Positions 47,201 to 55,789 of a stretch of DNA of 64,000 nt are shown one piece after another. The notes beneath the pieces are model-generated. The model was not told where the DNA came from. It saw only the letters and a program-made list of their open reading frames with translations, and ran no database searches. Position numbers and translations under genes: made by a program. Each line of letters begins with the position of its first letter. The stretch's first letter is position 1. The stretch comes from Argopecten irradians (lineage: Eukaryota > Mollusca > Bivalvia > Pectinida > Pectinidae): assembly GCF_041381155.1 (NCBI RefSeq), contig NC_091149.1:11114609-11178608 (forward strand). Direction: 5' to 3'.

Positions 47201-48435
47201 GTGGCAATAGGATATTAATACACAGCGCTAGATACGGACGATTTGATAAGGTTACCTGTCATCATCCACAGATGAAATTAGTTGGATGTGGTGCTGATGG
47301 CATAGAAGACAAGATCCGCACTGAATGTGATGGAAAGACAACATGTCGCTTGAAGGCCCATCATCGTCTATTTTTCGGAGTACCCGATCCCTGCCCGGGT
47401 ACCTACAAATACCTCGAGGTCAACTATACATGTACCATGGACGGTAAGTCATAACGAAATAGAGAGGTGGTTCTGGCGAATGTGTTGTCATCCTGCAATT
47501 GATTCTTGACTTCGCGTTGTGTTATTTTTAGCTTAATTTCTTAGTTTACCATGTTTGGGTTTTTTTCCATTGTACGAGAAACAAGAAAAATACAAACTAT
47601 AGACAGAAATAACAATTTCAGTACTTAATACAAACCAATACCAGTAATCAGTACTGGTACATGTTATTAATAATAATCAAACAAATGAACACTGTAGTTA
47701 AGTTGATAACATATATATCGAGATAGAAGGAATATACCTCCTCGGCCTACAATGCTTCTGAAAACGAAGCTAGAGGCATTCTTTTCAGGAACTCCCAGGT
47801 ACATACTAGATGAACTATATTGGTCAACAGTAACAGCGTAAAGGAAGCATGTCAGATGTGAAAGAAGATTTGTTTTATTCAATTTACTTCATGAAAATAC
47901 TTTTTGGAATATAATTTCAGAAACAGCAACAAAGGATTTGACAACAACCACGACTGTTCCGACTGATACTACTACCACTGAGTTTACGACCACTCCATCT
48001 TCTACCACTGAGCTGACAACCACTCCATCCATTTACACTGAGACGTCCAACACGCCACAAACTTCAGATATGACTACAGCTGTAAGAATCGTTGTAAAGT
48101 CAGATCCCTACTACACAACAGTTCCATCTCAACAGGCTAACACCAGTTTTGCTTGTTTTTACAAAATAACAAATCAAATATGCCCGGAGGGCGATCTTCA
48201 ATGTCTGCTTGAATTGCTAAAACGGGAACTACTTCTCAAGACGTCTACACTATCCTTGTATAAGCGAGCAAAAATCAGTGCCTATGATGGACGCACCTCC
48301 TCAGCTGTTATTGGCCTGTCTGGTGTCATCATTATAGCCACTGCTTTATCGTTAATAGTGATACCTGATTTCATAGTTTTCCTGAAGTTACTTTACACAA
48401 AATACAGGAAAAAAACAAAACGCTGCCCTGTCTGA
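41146..48435 (+). CDS. SUEL-lectin-domain type I membrane protein, copy 2 (three exons)
   Basis: Join of 41146-41206, 47147-47443 and 47921-48435: 873 nt, 290 residues, the same length as copy 1 although two exons differ in size. Architecture and phase-1 introns are the same as in copy 1. The lectin domain has five more codons than in copy 1 and the stalk five fewer. Its lectin domain is closer to the family consensus, keeping the GTYKYL motif. The product is predicted to be a cell-surface carbohydrate-binding protein. Intron 1 is 5.9 kb, intron 2 477 bp. Confidence 0.88.
42400..42660 (+). mobile_element. SINE family S2 copy in intron 1 of lectin gene 2
   Basis: Orthologous to 22764-23030. 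It carries CCGTTGTCAGTATAATGTGA and CTTCGGCGGCATGCTTCAG. A short internal duplication (CATGACTATAGAAAAGAACA/CATGAATATACC) is private to this copy. Confidence 0.85.
43152..43275. repeat. Large imperfect hairpin in intron 1 of lectin gene 2
   Basis: Counterpart of 23466-23590. Left arm ATTCCTTGTTTCTTGACGAA, right arm around AATCATCAAGAAACAACGGA, tip CACGAGTGCG. Confidence 0.7.
43651..43677. repeat. Poly-A run
   Basis: A homopolymer of about 24 A lies just before the family-B copy. Unit 1 has a shorter A-rich stretch at the same place (about 23940-23960). Confidence 0.9.
43700..44150 (-). repeat. Family-B repeat, copy 5
   Basis: Orthologous to the first arm at 23968-24340, with ACGTGTAATACTGACTGGTC and the hairpin at about 43998-44138 (GGATATTCTACCCTCGGG). 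The second arm seen in unit 1 is missing here. Confidence 0.75.
44557..44915 (+). mobile_element. MITE family A, copy 5
   Basis: From TAAAGATGCTCCACCGCTGA to TGTCGGCGGTGGAGC near a CTTTAA end. Unit 1 has the empty site near 25340 (ATTATCCTTAAGAAAAC), so the insertion is unit-2-specific. Confidence 0.88.
46079..46440 (+). mobile_element. MITE family A, copy 6 (divergent)
   Basis: Starts AAGATGTTCCAATGCTGAG and ends CCGCGGTGGAGCATTTTTA. The body is recognisable (ACATCATTACCATTG, CTTCAAGATAGG). Older than copies 4 and 5 by number of changes. Confidence 0.75.
46722..46957. mobile_element. Fragments of SINE S2 and MITE A near lectin exon 2
   Basis: CACTGAAGCATGCCGCC at 46733-46749 is the inverse of the S2 core. 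GGTGATGGAGCATCTTTA at about 46771-46788 is a lone MITE end. A truncated MITE starts at 46849 (AAAGATGCTCCATCGCTGAC) and stops at about 46957, before the minisatellite. Confidence 0.6.
46985..47075. repeat. Two-unit remnant of the 42 bp minisatellite
   Basis: CACCTGTCTTATCCGACAC and CACCTGTTTTATACGAC start two units matching 27541-27870. Confidence 0.85.
47147..47443 (+). CDS. Lectin gene 2, exon 2: SUEL/rhamnose-binding lectin domain
   Basis: 297 nt, acceptor TTTCAG, donor GACG/GTAAGT, phase 1 at both ends. Motifs: FCEDD at the first Cys, RILIHSARYGRFDKVTC, DPCPGTYKYLEVNYTC; eight Cys. Against copy 1 it has extra residues around the second Cys and in the FFGVPDPC loop. Identity to copy 1 is roughly 60 % by eye, much lower than in exon 3. 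The central HSARYGRFD and terminal KYLEVNYTC blocks are invariant. Confidence 0.93.
47921..48435 (+). CDS. Lectin gene 2, exon 3: stalk, transmembrane helix and tail
   Basis: Acceptor AATTTCAG. The stalk is Thr-rich (TTTTTVPTDTTTTEF, then TTPSSTTELTTTPS) without the clean 10-residue repeat of copy 1. Two Cys of the SCCAC patch of copy 1 are gone (SFACF). The juxtamembrane segment, helix and tail are practically the same as in copy 1, ending KRCPV. The stop is at 48433-48435. Similarity to copy 1 continues about 330 bp into the 3' flank. Confidence 0.9.
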
Positions 48436-48845
48436 TGAAGGTGAAATATGTGTTTTGAAGGCGTCTAACAAATGCAGACAGGGTTCTTAGAACTGAAGCC
48501 ATTTTAACTGCTATGACCATTTCAGGACAGCCTCCCCTGTATGAAATATGTTGCGTGTAGGCTCCATGTTTTGGGAGCCTGCGGTATAATAGTTGTGTCG
48601 CTATTTAAAACTGGGGCCATTGCTCTTTTTATAGCAACATTTCACTGCACCATACCGGAAGCAAATAAGACCCCCATGCATCGAGGAATTCCTGCATAGA
48701 TAGAACTTTTATATAGAAGATAGATAGAAATCAGAATCGAACAGTTCAAAGAAAATGATACTGATAGGTTCAGACAATGCTGTGTCTCTAAATTTGCATA
48801 TCAAAATAACATTGCCATATATAGAAAAATACCTAGGTTAAAATT

Positions 48846-48848
<3 letters not shown>

Positions 48849-48891
<43 letters not shown>

Positions 48892-48925
48892 TCATCATCA
48901 TCATAATCATCATCCTCATATTACC
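48849..48925. repeat. (ATC)n microsatellite
   Basis: About 17 uninterrupted ATC units followed by imperfect ones. Not found in unit 1. Confidence 0.97.
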
Positions 48926-49417
48926 ATCAATGAAATTGAAATTTATATACATTGTATATACATTAACTTCATCAAATATGATCTACCGGTATGTGCAAAG
49001 TGACAAACATGAAACACATTACGATGCTCAATAACAGAGGTATTACATATCATTTTAATTAATATAACCATTGTCTCTTAGCTAGATACACACAATTTCT
49101 GATTAGTATTAAGCCACAGCTGCATCAAATTCTGCGTTGCACATGGTGCATCTACCATACATACCATTAGTTTTGATATATAAATTTATTTATTTTTTAT
49201 CTTTACCTAACAAAAACCAATGTAAAATGATGAATGTAAACATAAGCCATTTTTTATTCTTTATCTTTTAATTAAATGGCAAGCTGTTGCCAACGAATGA
49301 GTCTTAGAAACCTCGAAATATCTAACGGAATGCGCCTTTTAGTCAGGCTCACACAAATGCTTCTTTCTTTTCACGCCTCACATCAGGGTGTCGTATCGAG
49401 TTCTTATGGTTGCTGAT

Positions 49418-49575
49418 CGTTGGCTTTTTCGCTTTTTTCGTGTTGGAAAAAACGCGAAAAGCGAAAATCCGACGTTACTTTTTCACTTTTTCGCACTTTT
49501 TCCAAGGCTAAAAAACGACAAAATGCAAAGCGAAAAAGCCAACGTCGGAGTTTCGCTCTTTCGCGTTTTTTCCTA
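49418..49575. mobile_element. Small insertion made of two interleaved inverted repeats
   Basis: CGTTGGCTTTTTCGC (49418-49436) pairs with GCGAAAAAGCCAACG (about 49525-49544). GGAAAAAACGCGAAAAGCG (about 49445-49466) pairs with CGCTCTTTCGCGTTTTTTCC (about 49553-49572). The order is A-B-A'-B', not nested. It is absent at the same place in unit 1 (about 36845). Non-coding. Confidence 0.8.
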
Positions 49576-50731
49576 CTATTGGCTTATTTTTGCAATATGA
49601 TATAATAAAATTACACGCTTTTACTATAGATGAATTAACAAAATACTTTGAATTGTGATTCAGATCGCTTAGTTAATAAATGCTTGAAAAATGATTTTAA
49701 CAACAGTTGGGTCCTTTCATTCCTAGATCACTTAATCTCAGTTTGACATCACAGATCTTTCACTAACACACAAACCGGAACTTATACTTCCCAATTGATG
49801 TAGTGCAAAATATAAATTTATACGTATTGAGTATATGAATCACTAAAATGATTTCTGTCAAAAAACTTGCTGAACATATATTTCTATATCCAATTGGAAA
49901 AGAAGAACACCAATTGACATAATAACTATAATCAGATCTTGAATAATGTTCACATTCTCTGTATAATCATCTATCTTTTACTTAAAAAATACAACAGAAA
50001 GGTAAAATTCAAAGGACCGTCTTTCTAAGGAAACTTATTCACAACATACTAATTTAGAAAAGTTCAAAATTTAGAAAAGTTCAAAATTAAAACTAAATTA
50101 TGTCCACAATATATAAAGGGAGTTGATGACTCAAATTCAAATTTTAAAAAAGGAAATGAAACTCAAATTGCCCTTTTGAAACCTTCATGGATCTGAATAA
50201 TCATATACATAAATCTATAATCATATTGTGTGTACTAAGATACGTTTATGAGTGAAATTTGCATGAAATATAATTTTTACATTCTTGTTTTAAACGACTG
50301 ACTCTTTGATTGATATATAGGTATGTTATACCAAAAATATGCATACGCCTTTTATTAGTTGTATTACAATCATTATAATTACGCATTAAAAGGTATTTTT
50401 CGTTTTACTTTGTCTTTTTTTTCTAATTGTGTGTTGTCTTTTATGTTTTGTAATATAATAAAAAATTAAATAAGATAAAAAAAAATATTTCGTTGTACTA
50501 TTTGTGAAGTCAAATCCGCTGGTAACCGGCATTTTCATTGGCATACAAGTTAGCTTGTCATCTCCTTACGTAACACGCGATGTCGCCGTTTGAAACGCCA
50601 TCTTTGATTGGCTGTTATAACGGCGGGATACTTCCAAAGAAATATATACCTCAAAACATGATCTTACATGATTTACATATTATACATGATTATATTTAAG
50701 CATTGATATCACTATTTGTTTTTAAATTCCT

Positions 50732-50818
50732 CGGGGTATGAAACAAACTTTGCAAACTGTGTGAATTTGCGTAGCGGATTCTCACAAAAGTTTGCAAACT
50801 ATTTTTTTTCATAACCCG
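50732..50818. repeat. Hairpin shared by both duplication units (copy 2)
   Basis: Counterpart of 37974-38060: CTTTGCAAACTGTGTGAA and TTCTCACAAAAGTTTGCAAA pair. The tip carries GCGTAGCGG. Confidence 0.7.
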
Positions 50819-51142
50819 ATGAAATTGACAATTAGTGTCATCTATGGTTATAATTGATTTTATGATCTATTTGATAAAATAATGTATGTTTAAATGTATC
50901 ATTCTAGTGATTTTCAATGAATTATTTTTCCAAATCAATAGCAACGTCAATATCTCTATTGTAACGTCACAACGGACTTTCGCGCCATTCTCGGGTTTTT
51001 TTCATAGTGACATGCAAAAAAAGAAAAAAAAAGAAAAAAAAACCTTGGCCAATCAGAAAGCCATATTTAGTATGAAAACAAAGAAAACATATTTGTTGTT
51101 TCATGGTAAGGACTTTCAACACATCAAATAAAATAAATTTTC

Positions 51143-51313
51143 ATCATGGGCTGATGGTTAATATTGGCCGATTTCAGATGTTTACAAAGTTTGTAGAATC
51201 CGATACGGAACAGTTGGCAGGTACTGATCGTAGGTCGGTGGATTTTCTCGGTTACTCCTGTTTTATTTCAACTGTCCTCAAGGGATCCTGATTGTTAATA
51301 AGGCGTAAAACCG
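51143..51313 (+). mobile_element. Decayed SINE family S1 copy
   Basis: Retains CAGTTGGCAGGTACTGATCG, GGTCGGTGGATTTTCTCGG and GATTGTTAATAAGGCGTAAA. The tRNA-like head is hardly recognisable. Confidence 0.6.
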
Positions 51314-52327
51314 CTTAGGTGTTCGCTCGGATTTTCATGTTATACCTCTACATAATTTTTTCAATCCTTTAATTAATCAATATATATCTCTGTCTTTCAT
51401 ATGTTTTTTTTAGATAGGCTACTTTGGATTCAGCTTATTTTTGTTGGATTGTTGAATAAACGTCATAATGGTAGATTTGGTCATTTACAGGTGGTCAACC
51501 CGATATACATTTGTATGTTAATTGTTTTGTATGGTGGTTATAGCTATTTTGGGGATGCTATGATAATTTTAAAAAGCAGTGAAATACCTACAGAGTATGT
51601 ATGTAAATTAAACCTAATAGTAACATGTGCTTGTTTACAGTAGCCTCCATTTTAGAGATAATAAAGGCGGACAACAGTTTCAGACAAATACGTATACCCC
51701 CATACCCCCTTAAATAAGTTGGTATACAGTATGTTGAAAATAAATTGACTGCAACTGTATCGCGTTTTAAAAAAGCTGTATTGAGACAGGTGATATATCA
51801 TTGTTGCTTATGGCAAAGTAATCTCTCCTTCAGTGTACATATTGAGGCCCTGGGGCCTTTAGGGGTCATCATTATTAAATATCGATGACACTACATAGAT
51901 AACTATTATAGCAGTGTGACAGGTTAGTGTTTACAAGAGGACAGTATACCAAACGTATTATACATATTATACGTAGTGTTAATTTATCGTCAGGATTTTA
52001 TCATTGTAACGGTAGAATATTATATGGTTCTTCGGCGATAGTAATTTTAGATAAAACAAAACATGAAGGGAAACTTTAAAAAATTTATAACCTAGCTACT
52101 ATTTTTAGTTTATCTTCACATGTCCGCGTCAATAACCAGTAAAATCTGTAGATCATAAAAAATATAATAAACACTTATTCGTCCGAAAAATATGTATATA
52201 CGCGAAAGGAATTTGTTTCACGCTTTAGTGATGGGTTACTAAGTAAAATAAGATACATTTGTTGTCTAGATAAAGTTATCTCATAGAGAGTTAATACGAT
52301 GTACGTATTAGGGAATTACAATGTACT

Positions 52328-52703
52328 TACCGTATTTACTGTAATTAACGCCCAGGGCGATTAAATAATTGTAATAAGGGGAGGGGGGCTTATTAATGAA
52401 GCAAAGTGTAAGTTGTAGACAAAAGTTTAGCCATTTTTAAATCTTTCTATACTCATTGTTGTACATTAATCTGTTACAGTAAACATACATATGTCTTTTA
52501 TCAGTTGAGACACATTATTATGTTGTAAATCACATATCACATCGCAAGGTCATGTAATATAGGATTCAATGCTGATGTTAGTGGTTTCACATGTTGTAAA
52601 CCATCGTTAAATCCATGGAAAAGCGGCAAAAACTTCAACTCTTCTCCAGAAAAAGGGAGGGACGCTTATTGGGGCAGAGGTGCTTATTACGGCGAATACG
52701 GTA
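52328..52703. mobile_element. MITE with TACCGTATT ends
   Basis: Left TACCGTATTTACTGTAATTA, right the inverse GGTGCTTATTACGGCGAATA then CGGTA. About 376 bp, non-coding, with GGGGAGGGGGGC next to the left end and AGGGAGGGACGC at the right. Confidence 0.75.
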
Positions 52704-53111
52704 TGTCATCATCAGCACATATCGGCATGGGTACACAAAATGGCGATACATACAACTGCTGTCTGACAGATGATTTTATCTCGGACACTACAATTTAACT
52801 TATTTTCAGCCGTGTATGTAGCTGCTGTTATCATTTCATCGCCACAAAAAGGAATTTAGGCTTCAATATGTTCTCTTCTCCCTATAATTTACTTCAATCT
52901 TCCTAAAGGTTCCCTTGATTGTGGTCCACAGTTGAGCAGTCGTCCTTCTTTTAATGTCTCGGCCTGACCAGGTCAACAAAATCAAAGGTTTAAAGGATTT
53001 ATTCAGCCAAACAAAAATAATGATACATTGGAATAATTTTTTTTTAAAATAATGGAAAATCAATTTCCACCCAACGAATCGCCTAGCTTTTACCGATATC
53101 AGTTGGTTTTG

Positions 53112-53864
53112 CAATCAGTACTTCATTCCATATACATTGTAGGACATAGTGCCGTGGATCATTTTTCGGTACGCACTTAATTATTTTTTAAATATTTATA
53201 TCTTGAAGTAAAATAATAAGCTCTAACTTTTAAATGGTGGTAATGGTGTAAAGTACGGAAGCCATTATGGTTATTTATGTCGTTTTAACGACTTAGAATA
53301 CGCCGTAATAACGACTTAGTATCTCGTAATAACGACTTATCTATGTCGTTATAACGATTTACATGTAGTATGTCGTTTTAACGACTTAGAATACGCCGTA
53401 ATAACGACTTAGGGTGTCGTAATAACGACTTACCTATGTTGTTATAACGACTTAGCTATTAGTATCTCGTAATAACAACTTAGTACATTTGTATGTCGTA
53501 ATAACGACTCAGCGATGTCATTATTACGACATACTAAGTCGTTATCACGACATACTTAGTCGTTATCACGACATACTAAGTTGTTATCACGACATAGCTA
53601 AGTCGTTCTGAGCCATTATAACGACATAATTAAGTCGTATTATGAGATACTTAGTCGTTATAACGACATAGCTAAGTCGTTAATACGAGATACTATGTCG
53701 TTATTATGAGATACTTTGTCGTTATTACGACATAAAAAAAATTCAATGTGTCTTTAACAGACTTCTGTAGTAAAGTTCATGCAAGTAGAAAATATTGATA
53801 CGTCTGTTCCTCGTTTTGATAGATGAAGAAAAAATACCATTCGTCAGTGGTGGAGCATCTCTCA
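53112..53864 (-). mobile_element. MITE family A, copy 7, interrupted by a palindrome array
   Basis: Body from CAATCAGTACTTCATTCC to about 53266. Then the array 53277-53732. Then the family continues as GTCTGTTCCTCGTTTTGATA and the terminus CGTCAGTGGTGGAGCATCT. The first about 100 bp of the element are missing. Confidence 0.75.
53277..53732. repeat. Array of TCGTWWTAACGA palindromes that reverses in the middle
   Basis: About 20 units of 20-25 bp. In 53277-53515 the spacers read ACGACTTAG(T)AT; from about 53520 to 53732 they read AT(A)CTAAGTCGT, i.e. the opposite orientation. Every unit carries a self-complementary core such as TCGTTATAACGA or TCGTAATAACGA. The array is both a tandem repeat and one large inverted repeat. 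Non-coding. Confidence 0.9.
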
Positions 53865-54285
53865 AATGAGGACGAGGAACAAGTCAACAGCGTTTAGAAA
53901 CACATTTTCCTCACATTGCATTTTTATAGATATAATTTTGCAAAATGATACAGTATTATACATTAGAATGATTTTATAAGAGTTGATTCCCTTTAATCAC
54001 ATAAAACATATACAAACCCCTACAGTGGATATTTTATAATATTTTTGTGGTATCTATGGAAATTTCCAGGGTCAACTATAGTACCGGCCAAGATATCAAC
54101 ATTGTATTAACAAAAATACTTCACGACTAATGGCCATAGATTGTACAATCATTTTCGACTTATAAATAATGAGAATGGAACCAATAGCCATGATAATAAG
54201 AATGTAATTTTATTTATAATAGGGAAACAGGTTAAAGTATGTTTGATTATTTGATTATTTGATTAATGAATTTCCTATTAACAGA
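53865..54285. other. Gene-less stretch
   Basis: No gene or clear repeat seen. Confidence 0.4.
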
Positions 54286-54445
54286 CAGAGTCATATATGG
54301 ACGGCCTCCCATGAATGCGGTGTGCAGTGTGTATGGCTTACGTGATTTGTGTTTTTGGAGTATATTGATGTAATGTTTGGTTTTTTTTTTATTATGGAAC
54401 TCTTGCCCTTTTTTAGTGCTATATCACTGAAGCACGTCACCGTAG
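54286..54445 (-). mobile_element. SINE family S2, partial copy on the minus strand
   Basis: The inverse of the 3' half: CCTATTAACAG at the tail end, GGACGGCCTCCCATG, then TTATGGAACTCTTGCCC and ATATCACTGAAGCACG. Confidence 0.75.
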
Positions 54446-54679
54446 ACATGTATTTTCATCTTGTTAAGGTCAGACTGTCGAGGTCGACGATTTATGGCCG
54501 TTGTGAAGTGTAAATGGATCACTAGTCTAAATGGTATCATAGAGATGGAATATATAATACTATAAGATAATTATGACCTCTCATTAAGTACATAAGTAAT
54601 ACATATAAATCAATCAAGCAAGTTTGAACTTTAAATACGCTAAATGAATCTTTCGATCAGCACCAAAAGTCACATTACA

Positions 54680-54905
54680 CAACAAAGGGACGTCAGTTGT
54701 CAGTGATCGAGTTGGACGTTGCTTGGTGCCTTAGGCGGCATACTTCTGTAATATAGCACTATGAAAAGGGCAACAGTTTCACTATATAAGAAGACACGAC
54801 ACGAATATACCGCAGTCTCCCAAAACACACACCACATTTCACACATGCTGCACACCGCATACATGATCTAAGCTGTTACATGTAATAGGACGTTAATTAA
54901 TCAAA
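54680..54905 (+). mobile_element. SINE family S2, 5'-truncated copy
   Basis: TTGTCAGTGATCGAG, GCTTGGTGCCTTAGGCGGCA, ATATAGCACTATGAAAAGGG, ACCGCAGTCTCCCAAAACAC, tail TAATAGGACGTTAATTAATC. Confidence 0.75.
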
Positions 54906-55789
54906 CAAACAAAAAAGAAACAAAGTGCTTTATTGAAAAAGGCTGTATGTATAATATTACTGCTGAATTAGATAACATGTGGTTTTAACATAATGCGCAT
55001 TTTCATTTTTTGTGGGGTTTTTATATTTAGATATTCAATAACACTAGAGCGTGATATGTTATAAGTTGTACCAATTAAAGATCTGTGAGAGAGAAACAAT
55101 TGTTGGTAAGTTCCAGCAATTGATTATCGATATAGAACACCTTGTGAATTTTCCTATCACACGTTTGCTATTCATTTATTAGTCAATACATGTATGTGTG
55201 GTTTATTTCCTAACTACGTACATTACTTTGCAAAATCAATCAAATTTCTTATAAATATATTTTTAAGAACGTACACCAATTATTATATTCTTAATTAAAA
55301 CATAGTTTATTCAAACATTCGTCTATAAATCAATAATTCTATGAAAATTTAACAATTACCTAATTATCAAATAATACTTTCCCCATAATGAATAATACAT
55401 TGGGTTATACTCTATTAGAATCAAAGCGTGCGATGTAACTAATATAAACTCTGCCACATTATTATCAAATAATAACAGCATTTTGTGTTAATTGCAAAAT
55501 ACCGACTGTAGTCACCCCTGGCTGACCTCATCAGCAGATTTAAGGTAAAATGGACGTGATTCACAGTTGCAAAGACAATATATCAATGTAAGGTCATTAC
55601 CATGACGTACAGATAGTGTTTATCTCGACAGAAATGTAAATAATACATTCTCAAGGGAATTCAAGTAATTTGTGTATGCAAACGTTGCTTTTAGTAACGT
55701 ATCAACGATCATGTGTAATTGTAAACAGGCTACTGAGCCATACTTCACTCTGACTTTGGATCGTGGATTGAAGTAGTGTGTATTACAAG
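54906..55789. other. Upstream region of receptor gene 2
   Basis: AT-rich, no coding. TTGTAAACAG at about 55720-55730 could be an acceptor for an untranslated first exon, but no matching donor could be identified. Confidence 0.35.

Larger units (their letters stand above)
38673..52195 (+). repeat. Segmental duplication, unit 2 (carries lectin gene copy 2)
   Basis: Homologous blocks match unit 1 in order and orientation. The junction with unit 1 lies at about 38652-38672. Unit 2 is shorter because it lacks the 5.3 kb insertion and about 3 kb of intron 1, but it has its own MITEs, the insertion at 49418-49575 and about 0.9 kb at 50900-51790. Confidence 0.88.

Noticed and set aside
49388..49605. 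Frames of 70 and 61 codons
   Set aside because: They translate the interleaved inverted-repeat insertion and are not conserved in unit 1.
53277..53732. CRISPR array
   Set aside because: Units are palindromic and contiguous without unique spacers, the orientation flips, and the genome is eukaryotic.
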